Below, piece by piece: positions 18,509 through 28,639 of a stretch of 64,000 bases of DNA. The stretch is from CAWAHD01 sp963781785 (GTDB taxonomy: Bacteria; Planctomycetota; Planctomycetia; Isosphaerales; Isosphaeraceae): NCBI GenBank assembly GCA_963781785.1, contig CAWAHD010000005.1:3596001-3660000 (forward strand), given 5' to 3'. A model generated the notes under the pieces. That model saw nothing but the letters and a program-made list of their open reading frames with translations. It had not been told where the DNA came from and did no database searches. The translations under genes and the position numbers were made by a program. The first letter of the stretch is position 1. The number at the start of each line of letters is the position of its first letter.

Positions 18509-19867
18509 TCACGTGCGGATCTGGCCCCAGCGATAGGCGGCGATCGTGCCAAAGACCATGAGCGGTAGCCAGGCTGACAGCTCCGGAGGGATGTCGCTGA
18601 AACGTTCCCAGATACTGGCAAAAGAGGATCGCTCCATAAAAGAGTGCCGAGTTGCCGAGCGCAAAGCCCAGGTTGATGAACGTGTTGCGCCCGTAACCTC
18701 CCAGCACCAGCGGCAAGCTCATGAACAGCAGATTCAAACCCAGGAACGGCCGCAGGATCCGGCCGTGCACGAACATCGCCACTTCATTGCGTTCCGATAC
18801 CCTCGGTCGACGGATCGCTCAGACCCTCGAATCAGATCGCCGCGTTGGTGCAAACTGATACCAATCGGCCTTGCGCGTCATCGCCTGAAAAGTCAGGCTC
18901 GATTTCAAGAAGTAAGTTGCCGCGGCTCAAGTCGACCTTCCGATCCAACAGCCTGTTAACCTTGCAAGAACGGGCGATTCGCGCACCAAGCGGAAAGCGG
19001 GCAGGGACGCAAGATAGGGTATTTCCGAATGGGGTCGAAAAGGTCGGCGTCTTCTGACTCGGCGGCGCTGGGCGGGAGTTGCCGCGGCCGGCCGGGCTCG
19101 ACCCCGTCCTTCGCTGGGCGGAACATACGGGGCGGGAAATCCCTCCAGGTCGTCGACGCGGTGAGCACTCTGCGGCCCGGCTGGCCTGCAAGGCCTCGTC
19201 CTCGAGCGGCGGATTGATCGTCGGCCCCGCGCACCAGCCAGCCTCCCTTGAGCGGGGCTGTGGGATGATCGGGAGGGATGTAGGTCGCCTGCAGCGCCCT
19301 TCACGTCCTGGATCTCGCCGAAGATCGCCACGGGATCGTGGCATAGAACGGGAAGATGGTCTTGGTCGCCCGATCGGCGTCCACGCCGTGGATCAAGACC
19401 TTGCGAGCGTCGTAGCGGCCCGAGACGTGGACCGTGCGCTGTGCCGTCGTCATCGTGCGACTTTCGCCAGCTCTTCGGCGTACCGCGGCATGATCAGCTC
19501 CTGGTTCGCCACGGCAAAAAAGCTGACGATCACCGACGAGACCAGCACCGGACGGATGGCGCGATGCGTGCTGATCCCCGCGGCCAGCATGGCAAGCTGC
19601 TCGTTGTTCCGCTGCATCCAGGTGACGGTGAAGATCGGCCGCCATCATGCCGATCACGCCGCAAAGCTGATCGAAGAACAGACTCTGGTGAACGAGATAA
19701 TACCGGCCCATGACCTGGAACAGCTCCACGGTCCCGTCGGCGCGCTTGGTGAACTCGTCGAGATTCGAGAAGGCATCGATCACGATGTAGAGGCCGACCA
19801 GCGAGACGTAGCAGATCACGTAGGCCTTGAAAAACGACCAGTACCGCTGCCGATCGAGGATTCGCAC
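18509..19867 (-). pseudogene. lptG: LptG-type LPS-export permease (YjgP/YjgQ family), frameshifted
   Basis: GTG at 19867 follows AAGGAGAAGGATC and starts RILDRQRYWSFFKAYVICY, the N-terminal helix typical of LptF/LptG permeases; DAFSNLDEFTKR comes next. The C-terminal helices (LRPFLGLNLLFMSLPLVLGG, then AWLPLMVFGTIAAYRWGQIRT) end at 18509. The middle, 18830-19640, crosses several frames. The family forms the inner-membrane heterodimer that, with LptB, lifts lipopolysaccharide toward the outer membrane. It is transcribed behind lptF with a 104-bp gap and converges on the aarF locus. Confidence 0.7.
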
Positions 19868-19971
19868 GATCCTTCTCCTTTTCCCGACCGGAGCCCGATT
19901 CCGCTCTACCGGTGCCGCCCGATCTACGGCCGGGCGATTGCACAAGACGCGCTCGGGCCAAGGCGCGCTTT

Positions 19972-21221
19972 TCAGTGCTTGACGACCGACGGCAAGACGA
20001 ACCCGGCCACGATGGCCAGAGCAGGTTGCCGATCCAGAGGACCCCATCGACCAGGTCGCCAGCAATCCCTCCTTGCTCAGATTCTGGTCCCGAAGAGCAT
20101 GAGCGGATAGTAAATGCCGATGATCGGCAGAAAGCAGGTCATGAACGCGCTCAAGAAATCGCGGCGGGCAAACAGGATACCGACCGGAGCCCCCAGGATC
20201 ACGAACAGCAAGCTGCCGAATGCCATCGAGATTCGCAGATGCCATTCGGTCTCGAGCTCGTTGCAGCTGACCGATCCAGACGTTATGATCGCGGAACGCC
20301 TGAATTCACGTCGCCCCAGTTGATCGCCTCGATCCGGCCCGTCGCGAATGCGAAACCCAGCCTTGATCGCTTCGCTCTTCCGGACCGTCTTGATCAGAGT
20401 GCGCGTTCTTTGCGAGCTCTTCGGCGATCTCGGCGTTGGTAAACTCCTGGATTTTCTTCTCCATGTTGAACTGTGCTGTCGGGCGGGATCGGAATCTCCA
20501 GCGATGTCGTCGTTGATCAGGAAGACGTCGGCGTCTCGCACGGAATGCTGAGTCTCCGAGTCGTCGAAGGTAAACGCGCACCATCTTCGTCGTGAAGATC
20601 AGAAGTGCAGCTCGGCCTTCTTCGCGCCTGGATGATGGCATCGTAATCGTTTCCCCCCTTGGCCTTGTGCTTGAAAGTGGCGTCGATCATCTTCGATCCC
20701 TTCCACGTCGCGGACACTTGATCAAGAACGGCCACTTGGGGTGGTTGAACTCGCGGTCGCGAGCCAGCAGCTTGTAAAACATGTCCTCAAGTCATTGAAC
20801 AGAACCATCTTGGCATTGTGGGTGCACCGGGGGATCCAGCCGCCGCTCACGCAGAGCAAGCCAGCAGGCTCAAGCACTGTGCCGAGGACAAGGTCGGCCG
20901 CAGGACGCTCCAGACGGAGAGCCCCGCTGTTTTGATGGCGATGATCTCGTTGTCGCCGGCCAGCCGGCCGTAGACGACCGTCGCCGCGAACAGCAGCGAC
21001 ACCGGGACCGTGTACGGCAGCGTGCTGGGAATGACGTACGGAACCAGATGAGAGATGTCACCGGGCGAAAGGCCGATATCCCTGGCCTGAGCCGCGACCA
21101 TGAACAGCACGAAGATCGCGGTCATGGTCAGGAGCGCCAGCCCGAAAGAGCGAACGACCTCACCGATCACGTAGCGCTGAAGAATCCCCAACTCGACGGC
21201 CTCCTGTGTGTCTGCATCCAT
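19972..21221 (-). pseudogene. lptF: LptF-type LPS-export permease (YjgP/YjgQ family), frameshifted
   Basis: The start at 21221 leads into ILQRYVIGEVVRSFGLALL, then IFVLFMVAAQARDIGLSPG and TVPVSLLFAATVVYGRLAGDNE, which is the family's first transmembrane pair and loop. The C-terminal pair appears in SMAFGSLLFVILGAPVGILF and CFLPIIGIYYPLMLFGT, with the last residues (IVAGFVLPSVVKH) ending at 19972. The frame changes near 20880, in the 20500-20800 periplasmic part and near 20060. The pair with lptG implies an outer membrane needing LPS-type transport. Which member is F and which is G is judged from order only. Confidence 0.7.
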
Positions 21222-21249
21222 GCCGCAGGTTAACCGTCCCGGCCGAAAT

Positions 21250-22572
21250 TCATGAAAGCGGGCTCACACTCCGTGGAGCCGGTTTCATGCAACCGGGTAG
21301 AGACAGGCGTGGAGAGCCGCCCCCAGACGGCGCGCTCCTTCGATCAGCTCGATCCTCGCTAGGCACTCCGAAGGTCAGGCGGATGTGGTTCCTGGGTGGT
21401 GGCTCCGGCTCAGGCGCGAAGGCGTGATCGCCAGGAACGTAGATCACGCCTTCTTGCACGCACTGAGAAAAAAGCGGTCCGTCGAAACTGGTATCGAGCC
21501 CCTCGGGAACGGTCATCCAGACGAATAGCCCGCCTTCGGGGTGGGTCCAGTGCACCTCCGAGTCGACCGGTCTTACGAATTCGTCGAGTGCCCGCACGAA
21601 AACACCGCACTTCCTGCGGTATAGGTCGGTCAGACCGGCAACGTGGCGATCGTAGCTGCCATCGGCCAGAATCTGCCCCAGGAGTCGCTGAATGAAATTT
21701 GATGACCCGAAATCGTGGTTTGCCTTGAGTGACAGAATCGGCTCGACGAGGCCCTCGGGCAAAACGCCGAACCCGATTTTGAACCCCGGGCTCAATGTCT
21801 TGCTGAACGTTCCGGCGAGGATGACCGTGTCGGCCTCTCGATCGAGGCCCCAGAGACTGGGCGGCTCGCTGGCTCCGAACGACAGCCCTCGGTATGCGGC
21901 ATCCTCCAGCACGTAGATTCGGCGGCGCTTCGACCAGCGCCGCGCAAGTTCCAGGAGCGGCCGGCGCCGCTCTTCGGCCAGGCTGATCCCGGTCGGATTG
22001 GCATGCTCCGGAATCGTATAGATGAGCTTGACCTTGTCGAGTTCTCCCTCCATTTCCAATTGGGCGAGCGCCTGATCGAGCCGATCGAGCCGCAGACCGC
22101 CGTCGTCGATCGGGATCCGGATGGCACGGGCACCTCGCGTCTCGACCGGGCCCAGGAACACGAAATAGGTGGGTGACTCCACCAGCACGATATCGCCCGG
22201 ATCCAGCAAAGCCTCACAGACCAGGTAGATCAACTGGGCCGATCCGGTTGTCACGATCGTTCTGGGCAGTGCCCCCTTGTAACACCCTGCCGGACGGCGG
22301 TCGCTCCGCTCCATGCGTTCGAGCAGTCGGGCTCTCAGGGTCGCGTCACCGGGCGTCGTCCCGTATTGAAGCGATCGGCGCCCCTCGGCCGAATCTGCCA
22401 GAACAACGGCCGCAGCCCGGGCCGCGATTTCAACCGGCAGAGAAACCTGATCAACAAAGCCGGCCGCCAGTGAGACCAGCCCGGGGTTCTCAAGCGCCGT
22501 CTGCATGAGATGGCTGATCGAAGCGGGCCGAGTCCGACGGGCGGCCGCACTGAGTGAGGTCGGGAGTGTCAT
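21250..22572 (-). CDS. PLP-dependent aminotransferase, class I/II (MocR/2-aminoadipate type)
   Basis: Fold-type I aminotransferase: SLAAGFVDQVSLP and LQYGTTPGD at the N-terminus, YTIPEHANPTG for the substrate carboxylate region, EDAAYRGL, and GTFSKTLSPGFKIGF with the Schiff-base Lys. Such enzymes transfer amino groups between amino and keto acids such as 2-aminoadipate or aromatic residues. The C-terminus is odd. After HIRLTFGVPS the expected ARIELIEGARRLGAAL is found in the next frame and would end at 21285, so a single frameshift near 21365 probably spoils the last 25 residues. The rest looks functional. Confidence 0.85.
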   Translation of the reverse strand: MTLPTSLSAAARRTRPASISHLMQTALENPGLVSLAAGFVDQVSLPVEIAARAAAVVLADSAEGRRSLQYGTTPGDATLRARLLERMERSDRRPAGCYKGALPRTIVTTGSAQLIYLVCEALLDPGDIVLVESPTYFVFLGPVETRGARAIRIPIDDGGLRLDRLDQALAQLEMEGELDKVKLIYTIPEHANPTGISLAEERRRPLLELARRWSKRRRIYVLEDAAYRGLSFGASEPPSLWGLDREADTVILAGTFSKTLSPGFKIGFGVLPEGLVEPILSLKANHDFGSSNFIQRLLGQILADGSYDRHVAGLTDLYRRKCGVFVRALDEFVRPVDSEVHWTHPEGGLFVWMTVPEGLDTSFDGPLFSQCVQEGVIYVPGDHAFAPEPEPPPRNHIRLTFGVPSEDRADRRSAPSGGGSPRLSLPGCMKPAPRSVSPLS

Positions 22573-22660
22573 CGTTGGGATTTGCCGGCTGAAAAAGCGA
22601 GACGATGCATGTGAGTGCGTACTCTATCGCCGCCTGCAAACGTGTCAAGCTCGGTTGGTC

Positions 22661-24050
22661 TTACCGCGCCTTGGTGGTGACACGGTCTTTGCCGTCGGGG
22701 TTCATTGTAATCGATTCTCGGGCTTGCGATGCAATGATCGGGTCGATTGTTCCTTCGGCACACCGCCGCAGAATCGCCGCAGTGGGGTCGGCCCGGTACC
22801 GCGAACCGGCACGGAGCGGCAACACGCGGTTGTAGAGCAAGATGACCGATGCCTTGGGCCGATAGCCACGGTGCCGCTCGATTTCTTGCATGATCTCCAG
22901 CAGAGGCTTTCGTTCGACGACGAACCGATAGATCCCCATCCAGGCCGGCGATCGGTCCATGCAGCCATGACAGTGGACCAGAATCGGCCAGGCGGTCGGA
23001 TCCTGCGCCAGGGCCAGCGTCCTGTCCAGAAATGCGGCTCGAAGCGGCCTCTGATGGGTCGGAAGGGCTCCCAACGTACTGGATCCCGTGCTCCCGGGCA
23101 AATCTCAGTTCGTCCGGCAAGAGCGGGCTTCTTTGCGCGGTGTCTTCGGGGAAGAGATTGATGATCGTCCGAAATGGATGGCGGCGCTGTGACAGCTCCA
23201 GCCCACGCTTTGTCGGCATCGCACTGATGTAAATTCGGCCCGGCGCGACCACTCTGAGACGGGCCAGCGGGCGGTGCAGCCACGAGAGCCAGACGGCTGC
23301 GAACACGATTGCGACCCAGGTCGCCAGAGCAAGGGGAATCGCTCTGAGCAAATGACGCTTTGATCTCAGTGCGTATGCCAGTTCGACCACGATTCCCAGG
23401 TCCAGCGCGATCAATCCCCAGATCATCGCCCATCGCGGCCAGTACCCTTCAGGCCCAATGCCGGGAATTTCCACCTGGCGCGCCAGGCACAAGACGAGTG
23501 CCGCGACCCAGATAGAGCGCGTTTTCTTGACCCGGGTACGATCCCAGTACTCACCTAGTTGCTGCCGATGGCCATGAATCGTGACCGCGACAACGCTTAC
23601 CAGCACGAGAGCCCCAATCAGAAGCGGTAATCGAACTCCGATGGGTGCGCTTTTGTCGAGGATCGTTCTCCAGCCGAGGCCATGCCATCCGTCAACGGTC
23701 GGGCCCGGTGTCGCGCTGTACCAGAGTGCCGCGATGCCAATGGCCAGCGCTGCCGGCCAGAGCGCCTTCGGGCGACTGACGATCAGCCCGGCCGCGGCCG
23801 ACACCACACTCAATGCCGACACGTAGATCATGATCCGGTCGAGAGTGTCGCCCGGTTCGGCCAGGCGGTACGCCGCCGCGGGGAAACGGCTGAAGGTGAG
23901 GCGCTCCACGCTGGGAAACTCAGGGTCAACGTCTTCATCGAAGTCGAGGACGTGCCACACGGCCGGAACGACCGTCAAGGCCAGGACTAGCCATGGCCAG
24001 AACTTCCGACCCGCGCACCGCAGACGTGTGGCCATGCCGCCGTTGCCCAT
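22661..24050 (-). pseudogene. polytopic membrane protein with C-terminal dual-specificity/tyrosine phosphatase domain, one frameshift
   Basis: ATG at 24050 has a strong GGAGG seven bases upstream. Residues 1-260 contain about six hydrophobic segments (WPWLVLALTVVPAVWHVLDF, IYVSALSVVSAAAGLIV, LLIGALVLVSVVAVTI and later ones). A cytoplasmic-type phosphatase domain follows: GRIYISAMPTKRGLE, TIINLFPED, and, after a frame change near 23040, ILVHCHGCMDRSPAWMGIYR. HCHGCMDRS is a CX5R signature with catalytic Cys and Arg. This resembles a prokaryotic DSP fused to a membrane anchor. The substrate could be phosphoprotein or phosphoinositide-like. Fusion and motif are seen; function is inferred. Confidence 0.75.
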
Positions 24051-24167
24051 TTCGTATCCTCCATGAAGCTGATCAGTGGTTCCAGCCGCCATCCTGCGCG
24101 ACAAAGGAGTGCGATCACAGTCATTGCGGTCTCTGCCGCCCTTGGTCGCTCGATCGGTCAGGTCATT

Positions 24168-25094
24168 TCATGCAACCAGCTCGTCGGTATCGCTCCAGAA
24201 GAAATAGTCGTTGCTATTGCTGGGATGGCGGCGCACCTGGTCTTCCAGGATCTCGATGAAGCGGCCGACCCAGTACGCCGAGTCCCCGGTCTCCTGTGAT
24301 TCCTTGGGCACATGGAAAGGAGGGCGAAACTCGATGTGGTAGCGCCCGTCAGGCTCCATCCGGCAGAAGACCATGACGACCGGTGCTTCGGTCAGTGCGG
24401 CGAGTACAACCCACGTCGTCGAGAATCGCATGGATCGACCCAGGAAGTGGGCCGATGCCGTCAGCCGCCCGGTCCAGCGCACGTCGCCCGCCAGGTAGAG
24501 CAGGAGGCCTGCCTTGATCGTTCTCGCGGCTCTCAGGATCGAACTGGCCGAATCGGCAGGAACGCCCTGCCGCGATATGAACAGCTTGTCTTGCCCGAGC
24601 GGACCGTCGGTCTCGAAGTGGCGAGACATGAAACGGGAGATGTGGCGAGGGCGCTCCATGTAGAAGCGGACGGGATAATTCTCGCGAAACAGCCAGTGCG
24701 CCGGCAGAAGGTGCGCCCCGAAATGGTTCGCCAGTACGATGCAGCCGCGGCCGAGACCGAATGCCGAGTCCAGATGCTCGCGCCCGGTCACGGTAAACAT
24801 CGCGCGGGCACGTTCGTCGTCGATGCCGTCAAGAAGGAGGTCTCTCGTTCTCCAGAGTACGTGGTTGCCCGCCAGCTCGCGGCCGACGGCACGCACGTCC
24901 CACTGGCTATCCAGCACGGATTGGCCATGAGCCACCGCGTCGTTGAAGCTGCGTCGCAAACTGTGACTCAGGCGATACTCCATCCGGCCAATTCCCGAGA
25001 CAAACCGCGACGCCAAAGGCAGCGGTAAGTTCCGGAAAAACGGCAAGAAGGCTTTGAGGAACCCCTTGCGGATGTTGAGCCCCCGTCGTTCCAT
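24168..25094 (-). CDS. LpxL/HtrB-like lysophospholipid acyltransferase
   Basis: The 308-residue protein follows the LpxL/HtrB pattern: FLPFFRNLPLPLASRFVSG, RSFNDAVA, a long helix, then GCIVLANHFGAHLLPAHWLF, LYLAGDVRW and a C-terminal YFFWSDTDEL. Canonical enzymes have HX4(D/E) in the GHFGNWE region. Here HFGAHLL lacks the acid four residues on, so either another residue acts or the enzyme is unusual. ATG at 25094 has GGGGAG eight bases upstream. It lies 79 bp downstream of an ACP gene and is co-directional with it and a ketosynthase, fitting acyl-ACP as donor. Confidence 0.75.
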   Translation of the reverse strand: MERRGLNIRKGFLKAFLPFFRNLPLPLASRFVSGIGRMEYRLSHSLRRSFNDAVAHGQSVLDSQWDVRAVGRELAGNHVLWRTRDLLLDGIDDERARAMFTVTGREHLDSAFGLGRGCIVLANHFGAHLLPAHWLFRENYPVRFYMERPRHISRFMSRHFETDGPLGQDKLFISRQGVPADSASSILRAARTIKAGLLLYLAGDVRWTGRLTASAHFLGRSMRFSTTWVVLAALTEAPVVMVFCRMEPDGRYHIEFRPPFHVPKESQETGDSAYWVGRFIEILEDQVRRHPSNSNDYFFWSDTDELVA

Positions 25095-25173
25095 CGACGA
25101 CTCTCCCCACCCAATCTCGTATCGCTCCCGAGAGGAACGACAGCCCGCTGGCTGGCGCGCCACTCCACCAAAT

Positions 25174-25443
25174 TCAAGAGCGCGACGACTCCCTCCGCGC
25201 TCCCACATAGCTCGCCAGATCGGCAACGCGGCACAAGTTTGGCACAGCATCCTCCTCGATAGCAACTCCAAAATGATCTTGGAATTGAAGGATCACGCTG
25301 ACCAGGTCGAGCGAATCGATTGCCAGGTCCTCGACCAGGCGCGACTCGGGGCCGATCGGCACTCGCGCCGGAATCCTCGCGGCCTTGCGCACGACCTCGG
25401 CGACTTCCGCGATCCTGCTTTCGTGGTTGGCCGTCGCGGTCAT
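25174..25443 (-). CDS. acyl carrier protein
   Basis: The 89-residue acidic protein has the phosphopantetheine site in LAIDSLDLVSVILQFQDHFGV (Ser within DSL). The spacing of the four helices fits an ACP. Its ATG overlaps the stop of the ketosynthase gene by four bases (ATGA), so the two are translationally coupled. It carries the chain for that ketosynthase and probably for the acyltransferase downstream. A second ACP with the same DSLDLV core lies at 28640. Confidence 0.92.
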   Translation of the reverse strand: MTATANHESRIAEVAEVVRKAARIPARVPIGPESRLVEDLAIDSLDLVSVILQFQDHFGVAIEEDAVPNLCRVADLASYVGARRESSRS

Positions 25444-26699
25444 GACGCCATCCTCCTGAAAACCAGAGCGTTGTTCGTGCCCCCGAATCCAAACGAGGCG
25501 CTCAATACGTAGTCGAAGTGTACTGGCCGTGCCTCGTTCGGCACGTAGTCGAGATCGAGCTCGGGATCGGGCCGGAAATTGATCGTCGGCGGGATGAGTT
25601 GCTCGCGCAGGGCACGAACCGCGACGGCCGCCTCGATCGCCGACGCCGCTCCCAGGCTGTGCCCCAGAGCCCCCTTGACCGAGCTCACGGGCAGTCGTCT
25701 TGCGTGTGACCCGAAAACATCCTTGATCACCTGCGTTTCGACCCGGTCGTTCAAAACCGTGCTCGTGCCATGCGCGTTGTAATACCCGATCACCTCAGCC
25801 TTCACATGCGAATGCGAAAGCGCAGTGACCAGGCAATGCTTGATCCGCTCCCCACTGGGAATTGCCATGTGATGCCCGTCGGAATTCGTCGCCCAGCCGA
25901 CCAGTTCGGCCTGCGGCCCCAGCCCCAGATTCCGAGCCGCCGATTCGGTCGCCAGCACGAGGGCTCCCGCCCCTTCCGCCAGGACGAAACCCGCCCGATC
26001 GACGCTGAACGGCCGGCTGGCCTGCGCAGGATCTTCCTCCGAGCGATCGCCCGGCTTCCTGCCCAGCAGGGCTTTCATTGTCGCAAATCCGTTCACGATT
26101 GCTGGCGTGAATGCGCTCTCGCCCGCCCCACACACAGCAAGGTCGGCCTCACCTGATCTCAGGAACATTGCCCCCAGTACGACCGCATGTCCTCCCGATG
26201 CACACGCATTCGCCGGCGCGGCACTCGGACCATAAAGTTTGAGATGCTGCGATACCTGGCCCGCCGCCTGGTTGATGATCATCGCCGGTACCAGGTAGGG
26301 ACTGACCGCCAAGCTCCTGCGCTCTTTCATCCGCTCCTGCTCGGTCGCCAGCAAGTCGAGACCGCCGAAGGCCGATCCCATGACCACTCCCACTCTGTGC
26401 GGGTCAATCGAAGACTCCAGCCGATTCATCCCGGCGTCCAAGTATGCCGACCTTGCCGCGGCGAGCGCCAGATGAAGAAACCGCGCCGAAAGCTTGGCAA
26501 TCGCAGGATCCTCCACGTCGGAGCCGGGCCCGAAGTCCTCCACGATGCCCCCCGCATTTTGGAGGAAGGACTCGCTACAGAGCGAGGCGTGACGGCGAAT
26601 TCCGGATCGCCCCGCAACGAGGCCCGTCCACGTCGTGTCCATGTCACGACCCAGGCACGTCACCGCTGCGTGGCCGACCACGAAGATTCGTTCGGGCAT
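25440..26699 (-). CDS. fabF: beta-ketoacyl-ACP synthase II-like enzyme
   Basis: The 419-residue thiolase-fold condensing enzyme has the nucleophile Cys166 in ANACASGGHA, His in YNAHGTSTVLND and the Lys/His pair in SSVKGALGHSLGA, with the C-terminal SFGFGGTNNALVF. All Cys-His-His residues are present, so it should extend acyl-ACP chains. ATG at 26699 follows GAGGG by seven bases. Because it is linked to its own ACP and a lipid acyltransferase rather than to fabD/fabG, it may belong to a specialised lipid pathway and not the housekeeping one; that is inference. Confidence 0.9.
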   Translation of the reverse strand: MPERIFVVGHAAVTCLGRDMDTTWTGLVAGRSGIRRHASLCSESFLQNAGGIVEDFGPGSDVEDPAIAKLSARFLHLALAAARSAYLDAGMNRLESSIDPHRVGVVMGSAFGGLDLLATEQERMKERRSLAVSPYLVPAMIINQAAGQVSQHLKLYGPSAAPANACASGGHAVVLGAMFLRSGEADLAVCGAGESAFTPAIVNGFATMKALLGRKPGDRSEEDPAQASRPFSVDRAGFVLAEGAGALVLATESAARNLGLGPQAELVGWATNSDGHHMAIPSGERIKHCLVTALSHSHVKAEVIGYYNAHGTSTVLNDRVETQVIKDVFGSHARRLPVSSVKGALGHSLGAASAIEAAVAVRALREQLIPPTINFRPDPELDLDYVPNEARPVHFDYVLSASFGFGGTNNALVFRRMAS

Positions 26700-26921
26700 C
26701 CAGATACCCTCATCCGCCGGCAGCTTCACCTGACAATGAACATTTCGTCACCATCAGGCAAGTTTGCAAAAACACCAGTTTCATGATATTCGGCAAAGCC
26801 CTTACAACTTCTTGAGACGTTTCGACCGTCGACCGGTTGACCCTCCGAGAATTCTCGATAAAAGGAAAGGTCAACCTCTTCGGCTTTCACGTATGTGTCG
26901 ACCTCACCGAGGCGCAAGACG

Positions 26922-27784
26922 ATGAAGATTCTCAAGTTTACGGCTCCAGACGACCTGATCCCCCGGGTCGGCCTCCTCAAGGACGACATTGTCGTCATGA
27001 TTGGGACCGGGCAACGATGCTTGACGGAGTTTTTGCACTCTGACAATCACGCAGACACGGCGTGCGCGTGCGACGAACAGACGGCGCGCTCGTATCCGCT
27101 GGCGGCGGTGCGAATTCAAGCGCCTCTTGACGAACAGGAGGTCTGGGGCGCGGGTGTTACGTACGAACGAAGCAAGGTGGCTCGCGAGCAGGAATCCGAC
27201 CGAGCGGCCACGTTCTACGATCGCGTCTATCGGGCTGAGCGGCCGGAACTGTTCTTCAAGGCAACTCCGAGCCGTGTGGCCGGTCCCGGTGCACCGATTC
27301 GCGTCCGGCGCGACACGAGCTGGTGTGTTCCCGAGCCCGAGCTGGCCTTGGTCTTGAACCCTCGCCTGGAGCTCATTGGCTACACGATCGGCAACGACGT
27401 CAGCGCCGCGACATCGAAGGAGAAAACCCTCTCTATCTCCCTCAGGCCAAGGTCTACGATTCTTGTTGTGCGCTCGGACCGGTGATCACGCTCGCGGCGG
27501 CAATGCCCCCGCGGACGGAGGTCGCCATCCGCATGCAGATCGAACGTGGTGGCAGCATGATTTTCGGCGGCGAAACCAGCGTCGGCAAAATGGCTCGCCG
27601 CTTCGAGGATCTGATTGGCTGGCTAGGCAGGGATAACCGCTTCCCGAACGGGGTGGTCCTTTTGACTGGAACGGGGATCGTGCCGCCGGATGACTTCAGC
27701 CTGAAGCCCGGCGACGTCGTCCGGATCTCGATTGACGGCGTCGGAACCCTCGTCAACCCAGTCATCCAAGACTCCAAGGCTTGA
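26922..27784 (+). pseudogene. fumarylacetoacetate hydrolase (FAH) family protein, one frameshift
   Basis: ATG at 26922 has GAGGCG eight bases upstream. The first part reads VWGAGVTYERSK, ELFFKATPSRVAGPG and LVLNPRLELIGYTIGNDVSA. The frame then changes near 27403-27410 and continues DIEGENPLYLPQAKVYDSC, VGKMARRFEDLIGWL and LTGTGIVPPDDFSL. These match FAH-family hydrolases/decarboxylases, including sugar-acid enzymes acting on 2-keto-3-deoxy acids, whose Glu pair binds a divalent metal. Total length is typical for the family. It is divergent from the ketosynthase across 222 bp. Confidence 0.8.
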
Positions 27785-27804
27785 GCAGCTTCGCGGTTGC
27801 GCAT

Positions 27805-27839
27805 AAAAAACCGCTTTCCCGCAGGACGAGAAAGCGGTT
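27805..27839 (-). terminator. Rho-independent terminator of the lipoprotein gene
   Basis: Read on the minus strand, AACCGCTTTC and GAAAGCGGTT form a perfect 10-bp stem with an 11-base loop, followed by six T. It sits about 90 bp after the lipoprotein stop and 20 bp after the FAH stop. It also could stop transcripts from the plus strand. Confidence 0.7.
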
Positions 27840-27931
27840 CTGGATATCGTGCGCCGGAGCATCGTCCGCAGAACGACGCCAGCGGGATCATGCATACGCG
27901 GAGGTGAAGCGAGTCTCGCACCGTCCGGCTC

Positions 27932-28135
27932 TTACTTCGACTTCTCCGGCTTGGGCGTCTCGGGGGTTGGCGTCGCGCTCGGAGCCGCCTTATCACCGGG
28001 CTTGCTCGCCGTCGGACCGCCGGGGGTCGTTGTAACCGGCGCCGGCTCGTCGGTGTTGCAGCCAACCATGAAAACGAGCGCGGGGATGAGGCTCGAAACC
28101 ATCAACCCGGCTCTGATTGCAGACTTTACCGTCAC
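27932..28135 (-). CDS. small lipoprotein, Pro/Thr/Lys-rich
   Basis: A 67-residue product starts at GTG 28135, which has AAGGAG seven bases upstream. Residues 1-25 form a lipoprotein signal (IRAGLMVSSLIPALVFMVGC) with lipobox MVGC. The mature chain is a low-complexity Pro/Thr/Lys tail (TPTPETPKPEKSK), likely extended and surface or periplasm exposed. No catalytic domain is present. Its own terminator follows at 27805-27839. Confidence 0.75.
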   Translation of the reverse strand: MTVKSAIRAGLMVSSLIPALVFMVGCNTDEPAPVTTTPGGPTASKPGDKAAPSATPTPETPKPEKSK

Positions 28136-28639
28136 AGATGCGCTCCTTGAAAAGCACGTCTTCAGGCGAGAAATCTCATGCTCGCTCTCCCAGTTGGCAC
28201 ATGCTTCTGGGCCGTAAGTCGAAAGACCACACGCGAGAGAATCTTGCCCGATTCCGTCAGCGCCTCGAATTATAGATGAATGCGGTCCGTCCCCGCAACG
28301 CATAATCCCATTTTTCATTGCAATCGATCGATCAGAATCCACGCCATAGATCGCTTACAACCGTCACCGCCCTCTTGAGGCTCGTAAGCCGCCTGAGCGT
28401 CTGTCGTCATATTCATTTCGTCGCTCATCACGCGATCGAGGTCAAGAAGTCGGCCGGAGGGTTCGATGATAATCTCGCGTGACGCGGAGGAGTCGCACTT
28501 GGTCGCGTTTCGGAAGGCGATCGAGAACGAAGCGGCTCATTGGATCGGGAAAGCTCGCTTCGGTTGAGCGCGGCCCAGGATATCTCGACGACGGAGTCTG
28601 GAAGCTCGATCTCCCTTCACCTCTCGAATCGAGGCATAC
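28136..28639. other. intergenic region between lipoprotein and ACP genes
   Basis: This 504-bp divergent gap should hold promoters for both sides. Open frames within it are Arg/Ser-rich and overlap on both strands, without family resemblance. I see no repeat or hairpin in it. Confidence 0.4.
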
